A stretch of DNA of 38,429 nucleotides, taken from positions 1 through 38,429 of the forward strand of contig CAYQXV010000033.1 in assembly GCA_964421675.1 (NCBI GenBank). The letters are read 5' to 3'. Below are positions 1-9,684 of this stretch, piece by piece. Under the pieces are notes generated by a model. It ran no database searches, was not told where the DNA came from, and saw only the letters and a list, made by a program, of their open reading frames with translations. This DNA comes from CALLPQ01 sp964421675. GTDB taxonomy: Bacteria > Pseudomonadota > Alphaproteobacteria > Caulobacterales > Parvularculaceae. The position numbers were made by a program, and so were the translations under genes. Position 1 is the stretch's first letter, and each line of letters begins with the position of its first letter.

Positions 1-309
1 GTCTTAGGCGAGATGCTGGAACTGGGTGAGACATCCGCGACATTGCATGCCGGTCTTGCAGGGCCATTGGCCAATGCCGGTGTAGATTTGATCCATCTGG
101 CGGGAAAGGGCATGGCGCCGCTTTGGGATATGACCCCGCAGGCCAAGCGCGGTGCATGGTGTGAGGACATGAAATCTGCAGGCGAATCATTTCTTGCGGC
201 GATCATAGGATCCCTGCAAGACGGCGATCAGCTGATGGTTAAGGGGTCAAATGCGTCTGGCGTTAGCAAAATCGCCGATGCCATACGGGCCTTGAATGAG
301 AATAAGTAG
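1..309 (+). CDS. murF: MurF, UDP-MurNAc-tripeptide--D-Ala-D-Ala ligase (3' end)
   Basis: Only the last 102 codons are present; the reading frame is open from base 1 and ends at TAG 307-309. MurF is the cytoplasmic ATP-dependent ligase that adds D-Ala-D-Ala to UDP-MurNAc-tripeptide. The visible part is the C-terminal Mur-ligase domain: it begins VLGEMLELGETS, the family's conserved LG(D/E)MLELG segment, and has the late MVKGSNAS motif near its end. Position directly before mraY is the standard place for murF in this cluster. The ATP-binding and substrate-binding domains lie outside the window. A gap of 126 bases separates it from mraY; I see no gene there. Confidence 0.93.
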   Translation, partial: VLGEMLELGETSATLHAGLAGPLANAGVDLIHLAGKGMAPLWDMTPQAKRGAWCEDMKSAGESFLAAIIGSLQDGDQLMVKGSNASGVSKIADAIRALNENK

Positions 310-435
310 GATAATGGTGATTTTTTGGAGATCTTGTTGGATTTCTCTTCAAAAAAACAGAAAATCGCCAAGAATTATAGTAAGGACGGTACGGGAATTT
401 TTCCTTCACTATCTGTAAAATGATCTGAGTTTTGA

Positions 436-1539
436 ATGTTATATTTATTGGCAACATATGCTGAAGATTTTCAGCTGTTTAATGTCTTTCGCTATCAAAC
501 GTTCCGCACGGGCGGGGCGATTATGACGGCACTGGTGATTTCGTTTGTTTTAGGTCCGCGTCTGATTGAGTGGATGCGCCAAAAACAGGGGCGCGGTCAG
601 CCGATACGTGAAGACGGACCGCAAAGCCATATTATCGAAAAAGCCGGAACACCGACAATGGGCGGGGTGCTCATCCTTTTATCGATGACTATTGCTACAT
701 TTTTATGGGCACGGCTCGATAACCCTTATGTGTGGATCGTGATGACGGTGACACTCGCCTTTGGACTGCTCGGCTTCGTTGATGATTATCAAAAAGTGAC
801 GAAACAAACCTCCGGCGGCATTGTTGGCTCGATGAAATTAATTGTGCAATTTGCGGTTGCGATGGTTGCCGCCTATTTTTGCATGCGCACGCTGGGGAAC
901 GCAGAAGGCGCGCCGGAAGGATTGGCAAGCTCGGTGCCGGTTCCCTTTTTCAAAGACTTTTTTATTCCCCTTGGCATTGGCTTTGTTGGTTTTGCGGCTT
1001 TCGTTATTGTTGGCGCATCCAATACGGTTAACTTGACCGATGGCCTTGATGGATTGGCGACAGTCCCGGTCATGATTGCTGCGGGCGCATATGGTTTGAT
1101 TGTCTATCTTGTCGGAAGCACGGTGTATGCAGATTATTTGCAGGTTCCCTATGTGCCCGGCGCGGGAGAATTGGCAATTATTTGCGGGGCGATTATTGGC
1201 GCGGGGCTAGGGTTTTTGTGGTTTAACGCGCCGCCAGCGATGATTTTTATGGGCGATACAGGCTCGTTAGCCCTTGGCGGGGCGATTGGTACAATCGCTG
1301 TTGCCGCTAAACATGAAATTGTCTTGGCCATTGTCGGCGGCTTATTCGTTCTTGAAGGCATGTCGGTGATGATCCAGATCGCCTCATTTAAGCTGTTCGG
1401 AAAACGTGTATTTCGAATGGCCCCCATTCATCACCATTTTGAGCAGTTAGGCTGGAAGGAGCCGACAATTGTGATCCGTTTCTGGATCATTGCGGTCATC
1501 CTCGCGCTTATCGGTCTTGCTACATTGAAACTGCGATAG
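436..1539 (+). CDS. mraY: MraY, phospho-N-acetylmuramoyl-pentapeptide transferase
   Basis: This integral membrane enzyme moves phospho-MurNAc-pentapeptide from UDP to undecaprenyl phosphate, making lipid I at the inner face of the membrane. The 367-residue product has about ten hydrophobic segments and the family signatures: the aspartate pair D116-D117 in DDYQK, the NLTDGLDGL loop (199-207) and the HHHFE motif (H332-H334). The length is normal. The chosen start gives the usual N-terminus of alphaproteobacterial MraY, with NVFRYQTFRTGGA near residue 20; the ribosome site before it is weak. It is followed by murD after only 7 bases, so the two are almost certainly cotranscribed. Confidence 0.97.
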   Translation: MLYLLATYAEDFQLFNVFRYQTFRTGGAIMTALVISFVLGPRLIEWMRQKQGRGQPIREDGPQSHIIEKAGTPTMGGVLILLSMTIATFLWARLDNPYVWIVMTVTLAFGLLGFVDDYQKVTKQTSGGIVGSMKLIVQFAVAMVAAYFCMRTLGNAEGAPEGLASSVPVPFFKDFFIPLGIGFVGFAAFVIVGASNTVNLTDGLDGLATVPVMIAAGAYGLIVYLVGSTVYADYLQVPYVPGAGELAIICGAIIGAGLGFLWFNAPPAMIFMGDTGSLALGGAIGTIAVAAKHEIVLAIVGGLFVLEGMSVMIQIASFKLFGKRVFRMAPIHHHFEQLGWKEPTIVIRFWIIAVILALIGLATLKLR

Positions 1540-1546
1540 GATTATT

Positions 1547-2962
1547 ATGATCACAGTTGAGGGCATAAAGGGTCAGTCATTTGGTGTTTTCGGTCTCGGG
1601 GCAACGGGGATTGCGAGCGCCGAAGCGCTCGTGGCGTCCGGTGCGGAAGTTTATTCGTGGGATGAAAACGCCGTCGCGCGTGAGAAAACCGCCAATACAC
1701 CCTATCGCCCGGAGCACCCACGGCACTGGCCTTGGGACCGCCTGGAAGCGGTGGTGTTATCGCCCGGTGTGCCGCTTACCCATCCGCGCCCCCATGCGAT
1801 TGTGCGCAAAGCCGTTAGCAGCAAGGTGCCGGTGATTGGCGATGTTGAGATTTTTGCGCGCTGTGTTTTGAATTTGCCGAAAGAAAAGCAGCCGCGCATC
1901 ATTGCGGTGACAGGCTCTAATGGAAAGTCGACAACTACATCGTTGATTGCCCATATTTTGCGAGAAACAGGGCACAAAGTTTTTGAAGGCGGCAATCTTG
2001 GCGAAGCGGTACTCTCGCTTCCGGCGATTGATGAGAATACGATTTATGTGCTTGAGCTGTCTTCGTTTCAGCTTGATCTGGTTCATTCGTTAAAAGCGGA
2101 TATTGCGGTATTTTTAAATATAAGTCCGGACCATCTTGAACGTCACGGCGATATTGATGGCTATGTTAAAGCCAAGCGCCGTATCTTTAATAATCAGAGC
2201 AGTGACGATTATGCCGTGATTGGCGTTGATGATGCGGTATCGCAAACCGTCTGCACCGATTTGACGGCAAGCCAGCATGGTGAAGTGATCCCGGTTTCAG
2301 CAATCGGGACATTGGGGCACGGTGTGTTCGTGCTTGGCAATGAGCTGTTTTTTAACTTTGACAATAAAACGCGCCCCGCCGGCGATATTCCGGACATTGC
2401 CGCGTTAAAGGGGCAGCATAATCATCAAAATGCAGCCGCTGCATTTGCAGTCACAACCCGGCTTGGAGTTTCGCCGCCCTTGGCAATGCTGGCCATGTCT
2501 AAATTTCGCGGCCTTGCGCACCGAATGGAAAAAGTCGGCGAGGCCAAAGGGGTCACTTTTATCAATGACTCTAAAGCCACCAATGTTGATGCAGTGTTGC
2601 AGGCATTGCGCGCCTATAAGCCGATTTATTGGCTTGCCGGGGGGAAGGCCAAGGAAGGCGGCATAAGCGCGCTTGTCGATAAAGGCGAGAATGTTCGCAA
2701 AGCCTATTTTTACGGTGAGGCGGGCGCAGACTTTAATGAGCAATGGCAGAGCGCATCAGCGCCAAGCGAAGTTTTTACCACCCTTGATTTAGCCGTGGCC
2801 CAAGCTTTTGATGATGCGCTGCAAGCCGGTGAGAGCGATCCGGTTATTTTATTGTCTCCGGCTGCGGCCTCTTATGATCAATATGCAAATTTCGAAGCAC
2901 GCGGTGATGCATTTCGCGAACTCTTTAGCGTGATTGCAAGCCAGGACGGAGAGGCGGCATGA
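1547..2962 (+). CDS. murD: MurD, UDP-N-acetylmuramoylalanine--D-glutamate ligase
   Basis: Cytoplasmic ATP-dependent ligase that adds D-glutamate to UDP-MurNAc-L-Ala. The 471-residue protein shows the three-domain Mur ligase layout: an N-terminal Rossmann-like UDP-binding domain starting FGVFGLGATGIAS, a central ATPase domain with the P-loop GSNGKSTTT (K127) and a conserved SPDHLERH segment, and a C-terminal domain beginning around FINDSKATN, which also contains WLAGGKAKEGG. The length is slightly above the roughly 440-465 typical of the family. The last four bases overlap the ftsW start (ATGA at 2959-2962), a typical sign of translational coupling. Confidence 0.97.
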   Translation: MITVEGIKGQSFGVFGLGATGIASAEALVASGAEVYSWDENAVAREKTANTPYRPEHPRHWPWDRLEAVVLSPGVPLTHPRPHAIVRKAVSSKVPVIGDVEIFARCVLNLPKEKQPRIIAVTGSNGKSTTTSLIAHILRETGHKVFEGGNLGEAVLSLPAIDENTIYVLELSSFQLDLVHSLKADIAVFLNISPDHLERHGDIDGYVKAKRRIFNNQSSDDYAVIGVDDAVSQTVCTDLTASQHGEVIPVSAIGTLGHGVFVLGNELFFNFDNKTRPAGDIPDIAALKGQHNHQNAAAAFAVTTRLGVSPPLAMLAMSKFRGLAHRMEKVGEAKGVTFINDSKATNVDAVLQALRAYKPIYWLAGGKAKEGGISALVDKGENVRKAYFYGEAGADFNEQWQSASAPSEVFTTLDLAVAQAFDDALQAGESDPVILLSPAAASYDQYANFEARGDAFRELFSVIASQDGEAA

Positions 2963-4107
2963 ACACGTTGAAGATGCCCTCGCGTATGGATCGCAGTATA
3001 TTGGCGCGATGGTGGTGGTCGGTCGACCATATCAATCTGGGCATTATTGCGATGATCATCCTTATTGGGATGGTGTTGATTATGGCTGCCGGACCGGTGG
3101 CCGCTGCGCGCCTGTCGATCCCGAATGATTTTCATTTTGCGGCCCGTCAATTTGTTTTTTTACTGCCAGCAATCGTATTGATGGTTGGCGCGTCCCTTTT
3201 GACGCCTTTGCAAATTCGCCGCTTCGGTGTGATCGTCTTTTTACTTTCTCTGGCATCAATGGTGGCATTGTTGATGTTTGGCGGTGAGGTAAACGGCGCG
3301 AAACGATGGTTGGACCTTGGTCCTGCGGGGTTTCAACCTTCCGAGTTTGCCAAAACCGGGTTTGTTATTGCGGCCGCCTGGATGTTGGCGGAAGGCGCGC
3401 GCGATCCGAAATTTCCGGGCGGCGCGATCGCGCTGGGCCTATATGGCCTCATGTCTGTTCTCTTGATTTTGCAACCCGATATTGGGCAGTGGATTTTATT
3501 GACCGGTGTTTGGGGGGTAATGGTATTTATCGCAGGATGGAGCCTTTTATGGCTCTTCGGGCTTGCGGCTGTGGGGGCGGGAACACTTGTTCTTGGCTAT
3601 TACTCACTTGATCATGTTCGCAAGCGCATTGATGGATTTTTGCATCCTGAAGTTGGTGACAATTACCAAGTTGACCGCGCCGTTGAGGCTATTGCCCATG
3701 GCGGGCCTGTTGGGCAGGGAAGCGCGGAAGCCTTGATCAAGCATAAACTACCCGATGCGCATACGGATTTTATTTTTGCCGTCGCCGCTGAAGAATATGG
3801 ATTTATTCTCGGCGCGACCATCATCACATTGTTTGTTGTTTTTGTTGCCCGCGCATTTTTGCGCGCTTTCTCCCTGCGCTCGGTTTTTGCCCAAGTTGCC
3901 GTTTGCGGCCTTGCTGCGATGATGGGCTTTCAGGCCTTTATCAATATTGGGGTTAGCTTGCGTGCCCTGCCAGCCAAAGGCATGACATTGCCGTTTATTT
4001 CCTATGGGGGGTCATCGCTAATTGCGACGGGACTGGCGGTTGGGTTTTTGTTTGCGTTGACGCGCACACAAGGAACGGTTTTTCGCCGCCGGGAGATTAT
4101 GCCTTGA
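2959..4107 (+). CDS. ftsW: FtsW, SEDS-family septal peptidoglycan glycosyltransferase
   Basis: FtsW is the SEDS-family polymerase that joins lipid II into glycan strands at the division site together with its class B PBP partner. The 382-residue protein has about ten hydrophobic helices. The SEDS signatures are present: GAKRWLDLGPAGFQPSEFAK, the large periplasmic loop ending in DAHTDFIFAVAAEEYG, and the C-terminal PFISYGGSSLIATG. D270 in HTDFIFA aligns with the catalytic aspartate of the family. The start overlaps the murD stop, and the stop overlaps the TTG start of murG, as in many dcw clusters. The N-terminal cytoplasmic stretch is short, about 25 residues. Confidence 0.96.
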   Translation: MNTLKMPSRMDRSILARWWWSVDHINLGIIAMIILIGMVLIMAAGPVAAARLSIPNDFHFAARQFVFLLPAIVLMVGASLLTPLQIRRFGVIVFLLSLASMVALLMFGGEVNGAKRWLDLGPAGFQPSEFAKTGFVIAAAWMLAEGARDPKFPGGAIALGLYGLMSVLLILQPDIGQWILLTGVWGVMVFIAGWSLLWLFGLAAVGAGTLVLGYYSLDHVRKRIDGFLHPEVGDNYQVDRAVEAIAHGGPVGQGSAEALIKHKLPDAHTDFIFAVAAEEYGFILGATIITLFVVFVARAFLRAFSLRSVFAQVAVCGLAAMMGFQAFINIGVSLRALPAKGMTLPFISYGGSSLIATGLAVGFLFALTRTQGTVFRRREIMP

Positions 4108-5216
4108 CGAGTGGTCTTTTTACCGGACCAGTCTTGCTAGCGGCAGGGGGCACAGGGGGGCACATGTTTCCCGCGCAAGCCTTGGCGGAAGAATTGCGCC
4201 GCCGCGACCATGAGGTTGTGCTGATTACTGATGCGCGCGGTAAACGGTATACTGATAATTTTCCCGCACAAACGATTATTGAAATTCCAGCCGCGAATCC
4301 GAGCGCCAGAGGCGCGGCTTCAAAACTGAACGCCGCGCTAAAACTCTCATCCGGGTTGATGCGCTCTTTACAAGAAATTCGCGGGCGCAAGCCCATCGCA
4401 GCGATTGGCTTTGGCGGCTATCCAAGCCTACCGGCAATGCAAGGGGCGCGATTGTTGAAAACGCCCTATGGCTTGCATGAACAAAACAGCCAGTTGGGCC
4501 GGGCAAATCGGTTTCTTGCCAAGAATGCTTATGTTCTGGCCCATGGGTTTCCGCTCCTCAACGGTGTCCCGCCAGGTTTAAAAACCCAGCGGCGCGAAGT
4601 TGGGAATCCGGTCCGCGATGCTGTCCGCGAGCATGCAGGTGCGCCGTTTACCGCGCCTGCCAGCGGCGAGGAATTTCGCCTGCTTATTACCGGCGGCAGT
4701 CAGGGGGCCTCGGTTTTTTCTGACGTGCCAGTACAAGCGATCGCCGCCCTTCCCAATCATCTGCGCGGGGCTTTGCGCGTGGTTCATCAAGTGCGCGAGA
4801 ATGATTTGGAAAGCGTCAATACTGCCTATCAGCAGGCTGGGATCAGCGCGGAAATTGCGCCCTTTTTTACCGACCTGCCTGCTAAAATTGCACAGAGCCA
4901 TCTAATCATTGCGCGGTCGGGGGCCTCGACCGTCACCGAAATTGCAACCATAGGGCGTCCTTGTGTGTTCGTACCCCTTGGCATTGCCATGGACGATCAT
5001 CAAACCATGAATGCGCGTGTCCTCAGTGAGGCGGATGCAGCCATCATCTTGCCAGAAAATAAATTTACACCGTCAGCCTTGCATGATTGTTTACAGCATT
5101 TAATGACAAACCCAGCCCAAGTCGCGCGAATGGCGCAAAATACGAGTGGCCGGGTGAAGACGGCGGCGGCCAGTGAAATGGCCGACCTCGTTGAAGAAAT
5201 GGTTGAGCGAGCCTAA
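4104..5216 (+). CDS. murG: MurG, UDP-GlcNAc:lipid I N-acetylglucosaminyltransferase
   Basis: Peripheral membrane GT28 glycosyltransferase that adds GlcNAc to lipid I to make lipid II. The 370-residue product has the first glycine-rich loop GGTGGHMFPA near residue 14, the second GGSQGA at 197-202, and a HEQNSQLGRANR segment in the N-terminal half. The donor-binding half carries RSGASTVTEIA and a PLGIAMDDHQTMNA stretch, matching the family. The start is TTG at 4104, overlapping the ftsW stop; a GGGAG ribosome site at 4091-4095 sits eight bases before it, and no in-frame ATG or GTG comes before the conserved glycine loop. The rare start codon probably relies on coupling to ftsW translation. Confidence 0.95.
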   Translation: MTSGLFTGPVLLAAGGTGGHMFPAQALAEELRRRDHEVVLITDARGKRYTDNFPAQTIIEIPAANPSARGAASKLNAALKLSSGLMRSLQEIRGRKPIAAIGFGGYPSLPAMQGARLLKTPYGLHEQNSQLGRANRFLAKNAYVLAHGFPLLNGVPPGLKTQRREVGNPVRDAVREHAGAPFTAPASGEEFRLLITGGSQGASVFSDVPVQAIAALPNHLRGALRVVHQVRENDLESVNTAYQQAGISAEIAPFFTDLPAKIAQSHLIIARSGASTVTEIATIGRPCVFVPLGIAMDDHQTMNARVLSEADAAIILPENKFTPSALHDCLQHLMTNPAQVARMAQNTSGRVKTAAASEMADLVEEMVERA

Positions 5217-5259
5217 CGGCAAGCAAAGATATATTGCTGGTTAGAAAGAAAGCAGTTTC

Positions 5260-6687
5260 ATGGTTGAGTCCCGAAAAATTAAAATTCGCCTACCGTTCGG
5301 CATAGGGGTCGTGCACTTCGTTGGAATTGGCGGCATAGGGATGTCTGGCATCGCTGAGGTTATGCACAATCTTGGCTATCAAGTTCGCGGCTCTGATCGC
5401 AGTGATAATGCAAATGTTAAGCGGCTGAATGCAATGGGCATTCAAACCTTTATTGGGCATGATCCCTCACAGATTGAAGGGGCCGAAGCGGTTGTGATTT
5501 CGACCGCGATTAAAGGTGATAATCCAGAAGTTCTGGCCGCGCGCGCAAAACATATACCGGTTGTACGACGCGCTGACATGTTAGCTGAGCTGATGCGATT
5601 GAAATGGACAATTTCCATCGCCGGTACCCATGGTAAGACAACAACAACGACAATGGTTGCCGCTTTATTGGATGAGGCCAATCTTGACCCTACGGTGATA
5701 AATGGCGGTGTTATTAACGCCTATGGAACCAATGCGCGCCTTGGGGAAGGTGACTGGATGGTGGTGGAGGCCGATGAATCTGATGGTACATTCATCCGCC
5801 TACCAACAACAATTGGCATTATTACAAATATTGATCCTGAACATCTCGACCATTGGGGCGGTTTTCCGGCCCTGCGTAATGCGTTTGATCAATTTATCGA
5901 AAATACGCCCTTTTACGGTTTTGGGATTGTTTGTCTGGATCACCCGGAGGTCCAAGCCCTTGTTGGGCGGGTGACCGACCGTCAACTCATAACCTATGGG
6001 TCTAATCCGCAGGCTGATGTTCGCGCAGAAAATGTGACCTTTGATCAGGGCATGGCCCGGTATGACATTGTGTTTCGCGGGCCTGGTGAAGACGAAACCC
6101 GGATTGATGATATTCGCCTGCCTATGCCGGGTATTCATAATGTTTTGAATTCTCTACCCGCCGCGATTGTCGCGCGCCGACTAGGCGCAAGCGATGAAGA
6201 TATTAAGAACGGGTTTGAGAAATTTACCGGTGTAAAACGCCGTTTTACCCATGCGGGTACATGGAACGGCGTTACCATTATTGATGATTATGGACACCAT
6301 CCCGTTGAGATTGCTGCTGTGTTGCGCGCGGCGCGCAATGTAACCGCTGGTAAAGTGATTGCTGTGGTTCAGCCGCACCGATATACGCGCCTTAGAGATT
6401 TATTTGATGATTTTGCAGCCTGTAACAATGACGCCGATATTGTCATTGTGACAGATGTTTTTGCCGCCGGAGAGCAACCCATTGAGGGGGCAGATCATCA
6501 TGCGCTGGTAAAGGCCATTCTGGCCCATGGGCACCGCGATGCAAGAGTTCTTGAAAATTGGGATGCGCTTCCCGGATTAATCAGCGAGCTGGCTGATGCT
6601 GGTGATTATGTTGTGTGCCTGGGCGCCGGTGATATTTCGCCCCATGCAAATGCACTCGCCGAAAACCTTGCTAAGGTTGCTAAATGA
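5260..6687 (+). CDS. murC: MurC, UDP-N-acetylmuramate--L-alanine ligase
   Basis: First amino-acid-adding ligase of the pathway: it joins L-alanine to UDP-MurNAc with ATP. The 475-residue protein begins with the Rossmann segment HFVGIGGIGMSGIAEVM, followed by the P-loop GTHGKTTTT (K126), EADESDGTF, NIDPEHLDHWG, and the C-terminal domain with DDYGHHPVEIAAVLRAAR and QPHRYTRLRDL. The length is normal. It starts 43 bases after murG, the largest break in this part of the cluster, and ends in an ATGA overlap with murB (6684-6687). Being adjacent to murB is the usual alphaproteobacterial order. Confidence 0.97.
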   Translation: MVESRKIKIRLPFGIGVVHFVGIGGIGMSGIAEVMHNLGYQVRGSDRSDNANVKRLNAMGIQTFIGHDPSQIEGAEAVVISTAIKGDNPEVLAARAKHIPVVRRADMLAELMRLKWTISIAGTHGKTTTTTMVAALLDEANLDPTVINGGVINAYGTNARLGEGDWMVVEADESDGTFIRLPTTIGIITNIDPEHLDHWGGFPALRNAFDQFIENTPFYGFGIVCLDHPEVQALVGRVTDRQLITYGSNPQADVRAENVTFDQGMARYDIVFRGPGEDETRIDDIRLPMPGIHNVLNSLPAAIVARRLGASDEDIKNGFEKFTGVKRRFTHAGTWNGVTIIDDYGHHPVEIAAVLRAARNVTAGKVIAVVQPHRYTRLRDLFDDFAACNNDADIVIVTDVFAAGEQPIEGADHHALVKAILAHGHRDARVLENWDALPGLISELADAGDYVVCLGAGDISPHANALAENLAKVAK

Positions 6688-7595
6688 TCACGAAAGCTGA
6701 TCTCCCGCCGGTTCGTGGACGGATTATGGAACGTGCACAAATGGCGGCCTTCACCTGGTTTCGGGTAGGGGGACCGGCTGATATTATTTTTATGCCGGCG
6801 GATAATGACGATCTGGCAGCATTTTTAAAAGCAACTCCGCGAGATATCCCGGTCATGCCCGTTGGGGTGGGGTCAAATTTATTGGTGCGTGACGGGGGCG
6901 TGCGCGGCGTTGTTATCAGGCTGGGTAAGCCTTTTGCTGAGGTTGACGTTGATTGGATAAATGTCCATGCGGGTGCGGCTGCGCTAGACCTTAGCGTTGC
7001 AAAAGCGGCCCAAGCGGCGGGCCTTATGGGGCTTGAATTTTATTCCGGGGTACCCGGAACGATTGGCGGCGCGTTAACAATGAATGCAGGCGCTTATGGC
7101 CGCGAAACGTGCGATGTCATGATTGAAGCGACGGGCTATGACCGCGACGGAAACTTTCATCACTTTACAAATGAAGAAATGGACTTTTCCTATCGTCATT
7201 GCGGGTTAGCCGATAAGTTTTCATCGGAAGGTGGGTTTATTTTTACCGGTGCCATTTTTCGCGGCGCGGTTGATGACCCGGATGCGGTGGCGGCGCGCAT
7301 GGACGAGATACGAACGCGCCGTGAATCCAGCCAGCCCATTCGAGAGCGCACCGGCGGGTCAACATTTGCCAATCCGCCAGGTCATAAAAGCTGGCAATTG
7401 ATCGATAGTATTGGCGGGCGCGGGCGGATTGTCGGCGATGCGCAAGTTTCCGAGCAGCATTGTAACTTCCTGATTAATAAGGGGAATGCGACGGCGGCCG
7501 ACCTTGAACAGCTTGGCGAAAGCGTCCGCAATGATGTCCGCCGAATGCATGATATTGATTTACGCTGGGAAATTCGCCGCGTCGGTGAGGCGTGA
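6684..7595 (+). CDS. murB: MurB, UDP-N-acetylenolpyruvoylglucosamine reductase
   Basis: FAD- and NADPH-dependent reductase that turns UDP-GlcNAc-enolpyruvate into UDP-MurNAc. The 303-residue protein shows the FAD-binding parts of the family: TWFRVGGPADI, PVGVGSNLLVRDGG and FYSGVPGTIGGALTMNAGAYG. The catalytic segment GGSTFANPPGHKSWQLID contains the conserved serine, and AQVSEQHCNFLINKGNAT follows near the C-terminus. The SYRHC segment and the length suit a type II MurB, the form without the E. coli C-terminal extension. The start overlaps the murC stop. A 139-base stretch follows with no gene I recognise. Confidence 0.96.
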   Translation: MITKADLPPVRGRIMERAQMAAFTWFRVGGPADIIFMPADNDDLAAFLKATPRDIPVMPVGVGSNLLVRDGGVRGVVIRLGKPFAEVDVDWINVHAGAAALDLSVAKAAQAAGLMGLEFYSGVPGTIGGALTMNAGAYGRETCDVMIEATGYDRDGNFHHFTNEEMDFSYRHCGLADKFSSEGGFIFTGAIFRGAVDDPDAVAARMDEIRTRRESSQPIRERTGGSTFANPPGHKSWQLIDSIGGRGRIVGDAQVSEQHCNFLINKGNATAADLEQLGESVRNDVRRMHDIDLRWEIRRVGEA

Positions 7596-7734
7596 GGCCA
7601 TAAGAATAGGGCCTTAAGAGTAGGGAAAGTAACGCTTTGTTAACCAGTTTTGCGATGATGGTAGCTATGAAATTTGTTCGCCCATTTGTCTGTTTACCGC
7701 GCGTTCGGCCCGCCTCAATGCAAAGCCCCTCACC

Positions 7735-8652
7735 ATGACCAAGTCTCAACATATCGTGGTTTTAAAAGGTGGGTTTTCTCCTGAGCGCGAGGTCAGCCTT
7801 GTGTCTGGCGATGCGGCCGCTAGCGCATTGCAAGCGCTAGGGCATAAAGTTACGCAAATTGATGCCGGGCCTGATCTTGGCCAACGGCTCAGTATTGAAA
7901 AACCAGATATTGTTTTCAACGCGCTGCATGGCCAGTGGGGCGAGGATGGTTGCGTTCAGGGGATGCTGGAATATCTGAAAATTCCCTATACCCATTCCGG
8001 CGTTCTTGCCTCTGCATTGGCGATGGACAAGACCCGCGCAAAATCGCTGATTGCCGATAAAGGGATTAGTGTTCCGGACGGTAAAATCGTCACGCGCACA
8101 AAGGCACCCTGGGCCCATCCCATGGCGATGCCCTATGTCGTCAAACCAAATAATCAGGGATCATCGGTTGGCATTTATATTGTCCGCGATGACACCAGCA
8201 ATATACCAAATATGCTTTCGGACGATGATGATCTTGACCGCGATGTTTTGGTTGAAACCTTCATTCCCGGGCGCGAACTAACCGTTGCCGTTATGGGGGA
8301 CAAACCTTTATGCGTTACGGAAATTTTTCCAACGACCGGGTTTTATGATTACGATGCGAAATATGCAGCAGGCGGATCGCTTCATACCCTTCCCGCTGAT
8401 GTTTCTGCCGCCGTGCGCGATGAGGCGTTGGATGCGGCATTGACCGTCCATAATGCGCTTGGCTGCCGCGGTCTGTCCCGGACGGATTTTCGCTATGATG
8501 AAGAGGGCGATGGAAAGCTTTATTGTCTTGAAATTAATACCCAGCCGGGCCTGACGCCAACATCATTGGCACCAGAACAGGCCGCTCATCTTGGAATTTC
8601 ATTTGAACAATTATGTCAGTGGATGGTGGAGGATGCGTCATGCCAACGGTAA
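7735..8652 (+). CDS. ddl: D-alanine--D-alanine ligase (DdlB type)
   Basis: ATP-grasp enzyme that makes the D-Ala-D-Ala dipeptide used by MurF. The 305-residue product has the N-terminal KGGFSPEREVSLVSG motif, the central NALHGQWGEDGCVQGMLEY segment, the ATP-binding VVKPNNQGSSVGIYIV, and the metal- and substrate-binding C-terminus LEINTQPGLTPTSLAPEQA. The length is typical of DdlB. Its start is preceded by no strong ribosome site. The end overlaps ftsQ by 13 bases if ftsQ begins at 8640, as proposed here. Confidence 0.95.
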   Translation: MTKSQHIVVLKGGFSPEREVSLVSGDAAASALQALGHKVTQIDAGPDLGQRLSIEKPDIVFNALHGQWGEDGCVQGMLEYLKIPYTHSGVLASALAMDKTRAKSLIADKGISVPDGKIVTRTKAPWAHPMAMPYVVKPNNQGSSVGIYIVRDDTSNIPNMLSDDDDLDRDVLVETFIPGRELTVAVMGDKPLCVTEIFPTTGFYDYDAKYAAGGSLHTLPADVSAAVRDEALDAALTVHNALGCRGLSRTDFRYDEEGDGKLYCLEINTQPGLTPTSLAPEQAAHLGISFEQLCQWMVEDASCQR

Positions 8653-9638
8653 AAAATAAACCTCTTAGGGCAACCAAAAAGACCAGTGCAAAAAAAGCAT
8701 CATCTAAAAAATCGGCAAAAAAATCTGGTGCTGGCGCCAAGAAATTAACCGCGTCAAAACGAACCCACGCCGTTGATGGTCAATCGAGATTGTCAATATT
8801 GTTTACAAAGCTGGGGATTGCCGGAACTGTTGCCGCATCCCTAACGGTTTTTGTTGTAGTGGGTGTGTTATGGGCAAGCGGTGTATTTGGCAGAATGGTA
8901 GAAGACACGCAGCGCGCGGGAACGCAGGCGACTTCATCATTAATGGTCAAGCTTGGATTTCAAATTGACCGCGTGATTGTGCGTGGCCGGACGAAAACCG
9001 ATGAAGCCGCAATTGCAAATGCCCTTGGCCCGGTACAAGGCGCGTCGCTGATGCATTTCAATATTGATCATGCTCGTGCACGTATTGAACAGTTGGGCTG
9101 GGTGCGATCGGCTGCCGTTTCGCGGTTGTGGCCAGATCAGGTGGTTGTTTCAATTCGTGAGAGAAAACCCGCTGCGATTTGGCAAGTCTCTGGGCAGTTT
9201 CGCTTGGTCGACCGGGAAGGAGCGATCATTCGCGAAGCCGGTCAGCGCGAGTTTTCTGGCTTGCCATGGATTGTCGGCGCAGGCGCGCCGGAAGCGGCGG
9301 CAGATATATTGGCCTATGTTGATCAGGAAGATGTGTTTGATCACCGATTGACCGCCCTTGTGCGCATTAGCGGGCGGCGCTGGAATTTGCGCATTGGTGA
9401 CAAGATGGACATTAAACTCCCTGAGACGGGATACATCAAGGCAACACAAGATCTGGTTTCGCTCCATGAGGCGGTCGGCGTGCTTGACCGCAACTTCGAA
9501 TATATTGATCTTCGGGATCCAGAACGGGTTTATGTGCGCTGCCATGCCTCCGATGTGCAGGGGACACAATCAACAGCGCAAAAACCTGAGCAAGTTGATC
9601 TAACAGCCGTGTTAGGTAAGGGGCTTGCCTGTTCATAA
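8640..9638 (+). CDS. ftsQ: FtsQ, divisome scaffold protein with POTRA domain
   Basis: Bitopic division protein linking early and late divisome parts. The 332-residue product has a lysine- and alanine-rich cytoplasmic tail of about 55 residues, one membrane segment at about 58-80, a POTRA domain at about 105-175 (IDRVIVRGRTKTDEAAI through RERKPAAIWQ) and the FtsQ/DivIB beta domain after it. I chose ATG 8640 because a full GGAGGA ribosome site lies at 8628-8633 with a six-base spacer; an in-frame ATG at 8613 lies inside ddl and has no such site. The position between ddl and ftsA is standard. Confidence 0.92.
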   Translation: MPTVKNKPLRATKKTSAKKASSKKSAKKSGAGAKKLTASKRTHAVDGQSRLSILFTKLGIAGTVAASLTVFVVVGVLWASGVFGRMVEDTQRAGTQATSSLMVKLGFQIDRVIVRGRTKTDEAAIANALGPVQGASLMHFNIDHARARIEQLGWVRSAAVSRLWPDQVVVSIRERKPAAIWQVSGQFRLVDREGAIIREAGQREFSGLPWIVGAGAPEAAADILAYVDQEDVFDHRLTALVRISGRRWNLRIGDKMDIKLPETGYIKATQDLVSLHEAVGVLDRNFEYIDLRDPERVYVRCHASDVQGTQSTAQKPEQVDLTAVLGKGLACS

Positions 9639-9684
9639 TGGTTTTGGGCGCAGTGTTTCGCGCCATTAAAGGCAAGTATTGGCT